Assembly (NCBI GenBank): GCA_022563615.1
Contig: JADFMZ010000229.1
Span: 1 to 5,580 of the forward strand
Direction: 5' to 3'
DNA length: 5,580 nt
Source of the DNA: Planctomycetota bacterium
GTDB taxonomy: Bacteria > Planctomycetota > Phycisphaerae > UBA1845
Part shown: positions 1 to 5,225 of the stretch, piece after piece
Layout of the letters: each line of letters begins with the position of its first letter
How positions within the stretch are numbered: position 1 is the stretch's first letter
Position numbers and translations under genes: made by a program
The notes under the pieces: generated by a model
The model's database searches: none
The model's input: the letters and a program-made list of their open reading frames with translations, nothing else
What the model was told of the DNA's origin: nothing

Positions 1-48
1 GTTTATCTACTTACGTAACAATGGTTTACAGTTTCTGATGATTTGTTG

Positions 49-78
49 TTGACAATCCCCATGCAGTCGTGTTACAAG
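49..78 (+). promoter_or_regulatory. Candidate sigma70-type promoter
   Basis: A perfect TTGACA (49-54) is followed after 18 bases by TACAAG (73-78), which matches the TATAAT consensus at four of six positions. It is preceded by TG at 70-71, giving an extended -10 pattern. Transcription would start near 85 and read through the structured leader towards the Flp-like pilin gene. All three forward frames contain stop codons between 1 and 84, so this stretch is not coding on this strand. The call rests on motif matching only. Confidence 0.35.
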
Positions 79-84
79 TACTGA

Positions 85-237
85 ATGCAAGGGTTTTGGG
101 CGACCCCTGCACAGGAAGCGTTGGAAGCATGTGTGATCGAATGGTTTGAGACGCACTCCCCGTCTCCGCTCCGCTTGGAGCACCTATCTAAAAGTAATCG
201 AGTTACGGTTGATCCGTTCAGCCGTTTTTATTTTTTT
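85..237 (+). ncRNA. Candidate structured small RNA or attenuated leader
   Basis: Between the candidate promoter and the terminator lie several hairpins. Positions 87-93 pair with 104-110 (six pairs, one mismatch). GAGACG at 148-153 pairs perfectly with CGTCTC at 161-166 around a 7-base loop. GCTCC at 168-172 pairs perfectly with GGAGC at 177-181 around a 4-base loop. The terminator stem at 206-224 follows. A promoter, closely packed stems and an intrinsic terminator within about 190 bases is the layout of a small RNA or of an attenuator leader for the pilin gene. I recognise no known RNA family or riboswitch consensus. An open frame of 80 codons (85-327) runs through the terminator and lacks a ribosome binding site, so I do not consider it a gene. 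Confidence 0.35.
206..237 (+). terminator. Intrinsic (Rho-independent) terminator
   Basis: CGGTTGA (206-212) pairs with TCAGCCG (218-224), giving seven pairs including one G-U wobble, around a 5-base loop. The stem is followed at once by a T tract, five T, one A and seven T (225-237). The orientation terminates plus-strand transcripts. No plus-strand gene ends nearby, so it ends either a small RNA or a leader transcript upstream of the pilin gene. It could also be the far end of a long 3' untranslated region from a gene outside the window. Confidence 0.65.
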
Positions 238-248
238 GGAGTACCGGC

Positions 249-283
249 GTCTGCTCGTACTGCAATTCATTTAGTGCGCAGAC
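249..283 (+). promoter_or_regulatory. Long hairpin in the 5' region of the pilin gene
   Basis: GTCTGC (249-254) pairs perfectly with GCAGAC (278-283). After a two-base bulge (255-256) the helix continues with GTACT (257-261) against AGTGC (273-277), including one G-U pair, closing an 11-base loop. It lies between the terminator and the pilin ribosome binding site, so it could influence readthrough, message stability or translation. A regulatory role is inference. Confidence 0.35.
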
Positions 284-314
284 TTGAAATGCGTTCGGAT
301 TGTCGCCGGCTGGT

Positions 315-324
315 AAGGAAGGAG
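315..324 (+). promoter_or_regulatory. Strong ribosome binding site of the pilin gene
   Basis: AAGGAAGGAG ends 8 bases before the ATG at 333. It decides for this start over the in-frame ATG at 300, which would include the Shine-Dalgarno itself in the coding region and add residues before the usual Flp beginning MKNL. Confidence 0.7.
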
Positions 325-332
325 TAAGCGTT

Positions 333-515
333 ATGAAGAATCTGGTGAAATCGCTTCTCTCAGATGAGAGAGGGACAGAGACCGTGGAGGGGGGTCTGAT
401 GGCCGGCCTGATCGTCGGTGGTCTGGTCCTGACCGTCGCCGCGATCGGCGTGTGGGTTCAGCGCAACCCACTGAGCGCGAAGCGAAAGCACTCCATCCGA
501 CCCGGCATTCGTTGA
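333..515 (+). CDS. Flp/Fap-type prepilin-like small protein, atypical C-terminus
   Basis: This 60-residue protein has the class III signal peptide layout of Flp pilins. A short basic leader (MKNLVKSLLSDERG) precedes a predicted prepilin peptidase cleavage after Gly14. Glu19 then falls at mature position +5, and a Gly/Leu/Val/Ile-rich membrane helix spans about residues 21-40. Flp pilins are inner-membrane precursors cleaved by a TadV-type peptidase and assembled into tight-adherence pili. The aromatic residue usual after the +5 Glu is Gly here. After VWVQ the sequence turns into a basic tail (RNPLSAKRKHSIRPGIR) rather than the usual short Gly/Phe/Leu end. I found no better continuation in the other two frames. 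It may be a divergent pilin, a pseudopilin or a decayed copy. No tad genes lie in the window. The family call is good, function uncertain. Confidence 0.65.
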   Translation: MKNLVKSLLSDERGTETVEGGLMAGLIVGGLVLTVAAIGVWVQRNPLSAKRKHSIRPGIR

Positions 516-523
516 CCGACGCG

Positions 524-1213
524 ATGGGATTCCTGGCGGCCGACCGGCATCAACCCGATCCACTCGCGCCGCCGGACTCATCACACGAAACGATCGGCCA
601 GCGCGTGCGCGAAAAATACGAACGTGCCGTGCATACGTCCCGCACGTCCGTGGGCACGCGCGCCTCCATACGAGGCGATCGAGACCGGTTGGTGCGGCTG
701 CTTGCAGATGAACGTTTCCTCATACCGCACGAGGAGAGTAAGAGACCCCTGCGCCAGATAGCCCGCGATACGAAATCGTCCTACGCGCGGGTGTCGCAGT
801 GCAACACGCAACTGGCGGATACGATTCGCAAGACGCTGGACGAAGACCCCGAGTTCGGAGAGTTGCGGCGACGCGCCAAGATGCACCCTCTGGGGCTCGA
901 CGCCCCGATCGACGACGAACTGGAGGAGACGTTGGTCCAGGTCTGCGCGTCGGAGTACGTCCGGCGCTTTTCGGAGGCCGGCGGTCTGGATCGCGCCAGG
1001 ATGCTGCAAGGCCTGCTGGAGGACCAAGAGATGGGCGTGGACAAATTGGTGAGACGAACGTTTCTACAATTATCGAAAGATTCTCGCCAGCGGCTGCTAC
1101 GCGACGCCCCGTCCGATGATCCAGGCCGAGAGAAACGCGATCCCCGCCGGTCGGCGTCCCACAAGCGACCCAAGAAACGAGCATTGGGCGAAACGTGTTG
1201 CGGCGCTTCCTGA
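524..1213 (+). CDS. Unknown protein with helix-turn-helix-like segment
   Basis: I do not recognise this family. From the ATG at 524 the product has 229 residues, is hydrophilic, and has no signal peptide or membrane segment. Residues about 75-97 (PLRQIARDTKSSYARVSQ, then CNTQL) resemble an HTH of the sigma region 4 or recombinase type, where such a 'RVSQ' phrase lies in the recognition helix. The middle (about 105-195) is acidic and probably helical. The end (about 199-222) is strongly basic (GREKRDPRRS, KRPKKRA) and could bind nucleic acid. The frame stays open upstream to a GTG at 452, but that start would lie inside the pilin gene. The ATG at 524 is 8 bases past the pilin stop codon and lacks a clear Shine-Dalgarno, so translational coupling to the pilin is possible. 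DNA binding is inference, as is any link to pilin expression. Confidence 0.6.
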   Translation: MGFLAADRHQPDPLAPPDSSHETIGQRVREKYERAVHTSRTSVGTRASIRGDRDRLVRLLADERFLIPHEESKRPLRQIARDTKSSYARVSQCNTQLADTIRKTLDEDPEFGELRRRAKMHPLGLDAPIDDELEETLVQVCASEYVRRFSEAGGLDRARMLQGLLEDQEMGVDKLVRRTFLQLSKDSRQRLLRDAPSDDPGREKRDPRRSASHKRPKKRALGETCCGAS

Positions 1214-1270
1214 AATCCAATGGTGAGATCGGGCGATGGCGCCGGCCTGATTTCGGGCGGCGTTTGGATT
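1214..1270 (+). other. Nested inverted repeat after the HTH-like gene
   Basis: AATCCAA (1214-1220), starting just past the stop codon, pairs perfectly with TTGGATT (1264-1270). Inside it a second, GC-rich stem pairs 1240-1247 with 1255-1262 (seven of eight bases) around a 7-base loop. No T tract follows, so it is not a classical intrinsic terminator. It could stabilise a 3' end or be a Rho-type or bidirectional signal. The rest of the gap to 1307 shows no clear promoter. Confidence 0.3.
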
Positions 1271-1307
1271 CCCATCAGCCGCTGTTTCGACTAACCTGTC
1301 GCCTGAC

Positions 1308-2456
1308 ATGAAACGCGTGCGTATGTTGGAGTTGCGACGGGAATATGAACTGTTTGCGGATGAGGTCCGCGCCGCGATCGACGGCGTCCTGGAAGATCAA
1401 CAATTCATCGGTGGGCCTGCGGTTTTGCGGTTCGAGAAGGCACTGTGTGCCCGTTTCGATATTGCCCATGCCGTAGCCGTCAGCAGCGGCACGGACGCAC
1501 TCCTCTGCGCGTTGATGGCGATCGGAACGGAACCTGGTGATGAGGTGATCGTTCCAGCTCTTACCTTTTTTGCAACAGGCGGAGTGGTGTCACGGCTGGG
1601 CGCCCGACCCGTGTTCGTCGATATTGATCCAAGCACGTTCAACCTGAATCCGAGCGGGATCGAGGCCGCCGTCACCAGCCGCACCAAGGCGATCATCCCC
1701 GTCCACCTGTTCGGGCAGTGCGCCGAAATGGATGCGATTAACGCCGTGGCTAAGCGACACGGGTTGGCCGTCATCGAGGACGCCGCTCAGGCGATCGATG
1801 CCCACTACCGAGGGCGGTACGCGGGCACGCTTGGGCGGGCGAGCTGCTTGTCCTTTTATCCGACGAAGAACCTCGGCGGTTTCGGGGAAGGTGGAATGAT
1901 TCTCACGAATGATGAGGATCTGGCCCGGATCGCGCGGCAGCTTCGCAATCAGGGTCAATCGCGCGGCTATATCCATGATCGAGTCGGCGGCAACTTCCGG
2001 CTCGACACGCTTAAGGCAGCCATCCTGCTGGCCAAGCTCCCCCACTTCGACCACTTCACCAAGCGACGCCGGCACAACGCCGCCCTGTACGACGAATTGC
2101 TTTCCGACGCACCGGTGACGACGCCCTATGCGGCGGAGCACCAGCAGCCGGTCTATCACCAGTACTCGATTCTCTCGGATCGGCGCGACGACCTGGCGGC
2201 GTTTCTTCGGGATCGCGGCGTCGATACGGCCGTCTACTACCCGGTGCCGTTGCACTTGCAGCCCTGTTTTGCGTCACTCGGATATGAACGCGGCGCCCTG
2301 CCGGTGGCCGAGAGAATCTGTGACCAAGTCCTGTCGCTGCCGTGTCATCCGATGCTTACGGACGACGAACTTCAATACGTTGCATCGAGCATTCGCGCTT
2401 TCCACACAGCCGACGCCGGGCGGGCCACGCCGTCAGCCGTACAAGAACTTCAATAA
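1308..2456 (+). CDS. DegT/DnrJ/EryC1/StrS-family sugar aminotransferase
   Basis: This 382-residue protein is a full-length PLP-dependent nucleotide-sugar aminotransferase of the DegT/DnrJ/EryC1/StrS fold. Visible hallmarks are SSGTDALLCAL (59-69, phosphate/PLP binding), GDEVIVPALTFFAT (77-90), IIPVHLFGQCAEMDAI (129-144), VIEDAAQ (155-161, with Asp158 and Gln161 contacting the cofactor) and SFYPTKNLGGFGEGG (182-196), in which Lys187 is the expected Schiff-base lysine. These enzymes transfer an amino group, usually from glutamate, to a keto group of a nucleotide-linked sugar in the cytoplasm. The wording resembles WbpE/WlbC-like enzymes acting on UDP-3-keto sugars, but the substrate cannot be fixed from sequence. 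The ATG at 1308 has no obvious Shine-Dalgarno. An in-frame ATG at 1323 (MLELRREYE) is an alternative that also fits the family's N-terminus. The downstream UDP-xylose synthase supports a polysaccharide precursor role. Confidence 0.93.
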   Translation: MKRVRMLELRREYELFADEVRAAIDGVLEDQQFIGGPAVLRFEKALCARFDIAHAVAVSSGTDALLCALMAIGTEPGDEVIVPALTFFATGGVVSRLGARPVFVDIDPSTFNLNPSGIEAAVTSRTKAIIPVHLFGQCAEMDAINAVAKRHGLAVIEDAAQAIDAHYRGRYAGTLGRASCLSFYPTKNLGGFGEGGMILTNDEDLARIARQLRNQGQSRGYIHDRVGGNFRLDTLKAAILLAKLPHFDHFTKRRRHNAALYDELLSDAPVTTPYAAEHQQPVYHQYSILSDRRDDLAAFLRDRGVDTAVYYPVPLHLQPCFASLGYERGALPVAERICDQVLSLPCHPMLTDDELQYVASSIRAFHTADAGRATPSAVQELQ

Positions 2457-2460
2457 GGAG
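2455..2460 (+). promoter_or_regulatory. Ribosome binding site deciding the GTG start of uxs
   Basis: AAGGAG overlaps the last two bases of the aminotransferase stop codon (TAA, 2454-2456) and ends 8 bases before the GTG at 2469. This supports the GTG start and suggests co-translation of the two sugar genes from one message. Confidence 0.7.
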
Positions 2461-2468
2461 ACAAGGTC

Positions 2469-3407
2469 GTGCGAACTCTGGTGACCGGCGGGGCGGGGTT
2501 TCTGGGTAGCCATTTATGCGACCGACTGCTGGCGGATGGGCACGAAGTCATCGCCTTGGACAATCTCTTTACGGGCTCCAAACGCAACATCACCCATCTG
2601 TTGAACCGGCCGGAGTTTGAATTCATCCGCCACGACGTGGTCAACCCGATTATGTTGGAGGGGGATTGGATATTCAATCTCGCGTGTCCAGCCTCACCGA
2701 TTCATTACCAGTCCAACCCGGTCAAGACGGTCAAGACGTCGGTGATGGGAACGTTGAACATGCTCGGCCTGGCCAAGCGTGTTAAGGCCAGGATTTTGCA
2801 GGCGTCCACCAGCGAGGTGTACGGTGATCCCCAAGAGCACCCTCAGCAAGAGAACTACTGGGGCCACGTCAATCCCATTGGACCTCGAAGCTGCTACGAC
2901 GAGGGTAAGCGCGTGGCTGAAACGCTCATGTCTGACTATCACTTGCAGAACAAGGTTGACATTCGCATAGCGCGCATCTTCAATACGTTTGGCCCCCGGA
3001 TGGCAATCGGGGACGGGCGCGTGATCTCGAACTTCATCGTGCAGGCCTTGCGGGGTGAAAAGCTGACGATCTACGGCGACGGATCGCAGACGCGCTGCTT
3101 CTGCTTTGTGGACGACCTGATTGAAGGGATCCTGTCGTTGATCGCCTACGAAGGCGATGACGCGTCTGAACCCGTCAACATCGGCAGCACCGAGGAGCGC
3201 TCCATGCTGGAGATCGTGGAGTCTCTCGGTGAGATTCTGGGCCGGCGGCTCGAAATAGAGTCTCGCCCGCTGCCTCAGAACGATCCCGTCCGGCGCCGCC
3301 CAGACACAACCCGGGCGTGCCAGCGAATCGCCTGGCAGCCGCGAGTGTCCTTCGCCGACGGGCTGCGCCGTACGGTCGATTACTTCCGCACGGCTATCAA
3401 AATGTGA
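2469..3407 (+). CDS. uxs: UDP-glucuronate decarboxylase (UDP-xylose synthase)
   Basis: This extended short-chain dehydrogenase of 312 residues has the usual length of bacterial UXS. It converts UDP-glucuronate to UDP-xylose in the cytoplasm by NAD-dependent oxidation, decarboxylation and re-reduction. The N-terminal Rossmann motif is GGAGFLG (7-13). LDNLFTGSKRN (30-40) binds the cofactor ribose. The UXS-typical stretch NLACPASPIHYQSNPVKT (70-87) is present, followed by STSEVYGDP (113-121) and the catalytic pair Tyr143/Lys147 in SCYDEGKRVAE. The C-terminal half has the substrate-binding segments FGPRMAIGDGRVISNF (174-189) and YGDGSQTRCF (202-211). These features separate it from UDP-glucose 4-epimerases and dTDP-glucose dehydratases. 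It starts with GTG, supported by a strong Shine-Dalgarno 12 bases after the upstream stop codon. UDP-xylose would feed xylosylation of surface polysaccharide; the recipient is unknown. Confidence 0.94.
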   Translation: MRTLVTGGAGFLGSHLCDRLLADGHEVIALDNLFTGSKRNITHLLNRPEFEFIRHDVVNPIMLEGDWIFNLACPASPIHYQSNPVKTVKTSVMGTLNMLGLAKRVKARILQASTSEVYGDPQEHPQQENYWGHVNPIGPRSCYDEGKRVAETLMSDYHLQNKVDIRIARIFNTFGPRMAIGDGRVISNFIVQALRGEKLTIYGDGSQTRCFCFVDDLIEGILSLIAYEGDDASEPVNIGSTEERSMLEIVESLGEILGRRLEIESRPLPQNDPVRRRPDTTRACQRIAWQPRVSFADGLRRTVDYFRTAIKM

Positions 3408-3412
3408 GTCCA

Positions 3413-3431
3413 TGGCTTGCTTGGGAAGCCA
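3413..3431 (+). terminator. Terminator-like hairpin after uxs
   Basis: TGGCTT (3413-3418) pairs perfectly with AAGCCA (3426-3431) around a 7-base loop, five bases past the uxs stop codon. No T tract follows, so efficient intrinsic termination is uncertain. The position suggests it marks the 3' end of the sugar-nucleotide transcript, before the separately transcribed complex I operon. Confidence 0.35.
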
Positions 3432-3462
3432 CACGCTTTCGCATGACGATCGACCAACGCGC

Positions 3463-3489
3463 TTGCGATATAAGCTAATACTTTATAAG
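3463..3489 (+). promoter_or_regulatory. Weak candidate promoter for the nuo operon
   Basis: The AT-rich stretch around 3463-3500 stands out from its GC-rich surroundings. It contains TTGCGA (3463-3468) and TATAAG (3484-3489), but the spacing of 15 bases is shorter than the optimum. A second TATAAG lies at 3469-3474 without a recognisable -35 partner. A nuo promoter is expected somewhere in this gap; the exact position is a guess. Confidence 0.2.
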
Positions 3490-3540
3490 TCTTTATGTCA
3501 ACTTCGTGCAATTTTTCCGGTTCGTATGGATAGCTTCTGG

Positions 3541-3551
3541 AGACAATGTCT
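3541..3551. promoter_or_regulatory. Small palindrome upstream of nuoA, possible operator
   Basis: AGACA and TGTCT form a perfect 11-base palindrome around a central A. It lies between the AT-rich candidate promoter region and the hairpins of the nuoA leader. Short palindromes arise by chance, so a regulator site is only a possibility. Confidence 0.15.
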
Positions 3552-3565
3552 AATAGAGTCCCATA

Positions 3566-3638
3566 GGAAGCCAACTTCCGTTGCCGATGCAACGGTGGGC
3601 TGTGTCGGGTTTGTCCGGTTCGAGGCCTGTACTCGAAC
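3566..3638 (+). promoter_or_regulatory. Tandem hairpins in the nuoA leader
   Basis: Three perfect inverted repeats follow one another. GGAAG (3566-3570) pairs with CTTCC (3575-3579). CCGTTGC (3578-3584) pairs with GCAACGG (3589-3595) around a 4-base loop. GTTCGAG (3618-3624) pairs with CTCGAAC (3632-3638) around a 7-base loop. The first two share bases 3578-3579, so they compete slightly. They end 27 bases before the nuoA start, and the message between has only a weak Shine-Dalgarno. A structured 5' untranslated region affecting nuo expression is plausible; I recognise no known riboswitch. A 90-codon open frame (3412-3684) across this gap is low-complexity chance coding and is not called. Confidence 0.35.
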
Positions 3639-3665
3639 ACTTATGAGGACCGCAACAGCGGGGCG

Positions 3666-4082
3666 ATGCTCTTGGACTCTATAGAACCCTACGCTGCCAT
3701 CGGCGCGACCGTCGCGATGGTTCTGATCGTCGCGGCCGGCATGCTCATCCTGGCCCACGTGATCGGGCCACGGCGCCACGGGCCGGTCAAGGACAGCCCC
3801 TACGAATCGGGCGTGCCGATCGTCGGCGACACGCGTCGGCGCATGCACATCCGTTTTTACATCGTTGCGATTCTGTTTCTCTTGTTCGACGTGGAGCTTG
3901 TTCTGCTGTGGCCCTGGGCGACGATCTTCTACCAATGTGCCGTTCATGGTGAAACCATCCCGCTGGATGGCGGGATGGTCGCGGGCAAAGAGTTCTTGCT
4001 GGTAGGGATGGGCATGTTCGTCAGCCTGGTCGTGTTCGGGCTGCTGTATGAATGGAAGAAGGGGGCGTTTCGATGGGACTAG
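3666..4082 (+). CDS. nuoA: NADH-quinone oxidoreductase subunit A
   Basis: This 138-residue membrane subunit belongs to respiratory complex I (NDH-1) and sits next to the quinone channel where the membrane and peripheral arms join. Three transmembrane helices are visible, about 10-33, 63-84 and 108-129. The conserved loop after helix 1 reads KDSPYESGVP (42-51), with Glu47. Helix 2 carries the signature FLLFDVELVLLWPWA (71-85), with Asp75 and Glu77. These acidic residues match those implicated in E. coli NuoA. The long loop about 86-107 is typical of bacterial NuoA. The ATG at 3666 has only a weak GGGG upstream and no nearby better start. The gene opens the operon and overlaps nuoB by 10 bases, consistent with translational coupling. 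Confidence 0.96.
   Translation: MLLDSIEPYAAIGATVAMVLIVAAGMLILAHVIGPRRHGPVKDSPYESGVPIVGDTRRRMHIRFYIVAILFLLFDVELVLLWPWATIFYQCAVHGETIPLDGGMVAGKEFLLVGMGMFVSLVVFGLLYEWKKGAFRWD
4057..4065 (+). promoter_or_regulatory. Ribosome binding site inside nuoA, setting the nuoB start
   Basis: AGAAGGGGG ends 7 bases before the ATG at 4073. It favours that start over the in-frame upstream start at 4052, which would add seven residues (MEEGGVS) from within nuoA and has no such site. Confidence 0.6.
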
Positions 4083-4672
4083 AGATATCGATCCCGCCGT
4101 ATCAAGCCACCAAGGAAGAGTTCCTGGCGACCAAGCTCAATTATTTGGTTGATCTGCTTCGCCGGAAGGGAGTGAACTGGTCGCGGAAGAACTCACTGTG
4201 GCCTATGCCTTTCGCCACGGCGTGCTGCGGGATCGAGTTGATGGCCACCGGCGCCAGTCGATACGACATCGCCCGTTTTGGGGCGGAAGTCATGCGGTTC
4301 AGCCCGCGCCAGTGCGATCTGATGATCGTGGCGGGTCGCGTGGCGATCAAGATGATGCCGGTGCTCCAGCGGATCTACCTGCAAATGGCTGAACCCAAGT
4401 GGGTCATCAGCATGGGCGCCTGCGCCAGCACGGGCGGCGTGTTCGACACCTACGCCGTGGTTCAGGGAATCGATCAGTTCATGCCGGTGGACGTGTACGT
4501 TCCGGGCTGTCCGCCGCGTCCCGAAACGCTGCTCGAAGGCGTGATGGCGATTCAGCGAATCGTCGAAGCCGAGGGGGTGCAAGGCCCTTCTCGTCAGCGC
4601 GGGCTAGGCCTGGTAGTCGAACCGACGGTGCAGGTCCATGTCGAAACGGAGTCGGCGAACGAGCGTGAATAA
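4073..4672 (+). CDS. nuoB: NADH-quinone oxidoreductase subunit B
   Basis: This 199-residue peripheral-arm subunit of complex I holds the terminal [4Fe-4S] cluster N2, the direct electron donor to quinone. The ligand cysteines are all present: tandem Cys51-Cys52 in TACCGIE, Cys117 in SMGACAS and Cys146 in VPGCPPRPE. Other family segments are KNSLWPMPF (39-47), RFGAEVMRFSPRQCD (68-82) and EPKWVISMG (107-115). The stretch AGRVAIKMMPVLQRIY (87-102) differs mildly from the common AGTVTxKM wording but is intact. The acidic C-terminal tail after about residue 180 is poorly conserved in the family. The start at 4073 is chosen because of the Shine-Dalgarno just upstream and the small overlap with nuoA. 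The protein contacts NuoD to form the quinone pocket. Confidence 0.97.
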   Translation: MGLEISIPPYQATKEEFLATKLNYLVDLLRRKGVNWSRKNSLWPMPFATACCGIELMATGASRYDIARFGAEVMRFSPRQCDLMIVAGRVAIKMMPVLQRIYLQMAEPKWVISMGACASTGGVFDTYAVVQGIDQFMPVDVYVPGCPPRPETLLEGVMAIQRIVEAEGVQGPSRQRGLGLVVEPTVQVHVETESANERE

Positions 4673-5201
4673 CATCGCCCACCCTGCCGTTGAAGCGCTT
4701 GGCGCCCAATTCGCCGGACTGGACTTCGCTCCGGCGCCGCTGAACCCCCAGACCACCGGACAAGATGTGCAGCTTTGCGTGCGCGTGCCGGCGGATCGGC
4801 TGCTCGACGTCCTGCGGTTTCTGTACGAGGACGAGCGATGCCGGTTTGAGCAGCTTTGCGACCTGACCTGCGTGGACTATCTGAACTTTCCCAAGGCTCG
4901 GGACCGGTACGGCGTTATCTATTCTCTCTTGTCCCTATCGAAGGAGCATCGACTTTGGGTCCGATGTTTCGTCAACGACCCTGATCCGAAGGTGCCGTCG
5001 GTCGTGGGCATCTGGAAGGGGGCGGAGTGGCTGGAGCGCGAGGTGTGGGATATGTTCGGCGTACGGTTCGACGGGCATCCGGACCTCAGGCGGATTCTCA
5101 CGTGGGAAGGATTCAAGGCCCATCCCCTCCGCAAGGACTATCCGCTTCGCGGCCGAGGAGAGCGTGAGGCTTTCGAGCGGATCACGACGGAAAGCGCTTG
5201 A
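4638..5201 (+). CDS. nuoC: NADH-quinone oxidoreductase subunit C (30 kDa subunit)
   Basis: This peripheral-arm subunit of complex I lies in the connecting module between the iron-sulfur subunits and NuoB/NuoD, and has no cofactor of its own. The 187 residues contain the complete Complex1_30kDa domain: LCDLTCVDYL (73-82), the YGVIYSLLSL strand region (91-100), the signature EREVWDMFGVRFDGHPDLRR (133-152) and HPLRKDYPLRG (162-171) at the end. It is a stand-alone NuoC, not the NuoCD fusion of enterobacteria. Two starts are possible. ATG at 4638 overlaps nuoB by 35 bases behind a weak AGGT. GTG at 4665 overlaps by only 8 bases behind GGAG (4648-4651), at a somewhat long spacing. The nine residues in question are basic and not part of the domain. 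Confidence 0.95.
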   Translation: MSKRSRRTSVNNIAHPAVEALGAQFAGLDFAPAPLNPQTTGQDVQLCVRVPADRLLDVLRFLYEDERCRFEQLCDLTCVDYLNFPKARDRYGVIYSLLSLSKEHRLWVRCFVNDPDPKVPSVVGIWKGAEWLEREVWDMFGVRFDGHPDLRRILTWEGFKAHPLRKDYPLRGRGEREAFERITTESA

Positions 5202-5225
5202 CGGACAGAGGAGTCCGAAGTGTCG

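Noticed and set aside
130..150. A GATCGAAT segment vaguely resembling a tRNA T-arm
   Set aside because: No flanking acceptor, anticodon or D-arm pairing can be drawn; it fits better as the linker before the stem at 148-166.
85..327. Open frame of 80 codons on the plus strand
   Set aside because: It has no ribosome binding site, its start coincides with the predicted transcription start, an intrinsic terminator and T tract lie inside it, and the product resembles nothing recognisable.
452..523. Upstream GTG extension of the HTH-like gene
   Set aside because: It lies within the pilin coding region in another frame and has no Shine-Dalgarno. The ATG at 524 just after the pilin stop codon is the more economical start, though the extension cannot be excluded.
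581..1275. Several long minus-strand open frames opposite the HTH-like gene (581-1027, 720-1220, 781-1275)
   Set aside because: They are antisense shadows in GC-rich coding DNA, with compositionally biased Arg/Ser/Pro-rich products and no recognisable domains.
1590..2255. Minus-strand open frame of 221 codons opposite the aminotransferase
   Set aside because: The plus-strand frame is an unmistakable full-length aminotransferase; the antisense product shows no family features.
2694..3434. Minus-strand open frame of 246 codons opposite uxs
   Set aside because: It is a shadow of the conserved UDP-xylose synthase gene, with no domain features of its own.
3412..3684. Plus-strand open frame of 90 codons in the uxs-nuoA gap
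   Set aside because: It has no ribosome binding site, runs through several perfect hairpins and into nuoA in another frame, and its product has no recognisable features.
4193..4582. His-rich minus-strand frame opposite nuoB
   Set aside because: The histidine richness is the reverse-complement effect of conserved nuoB codons; nuoB is clearly the real gene.
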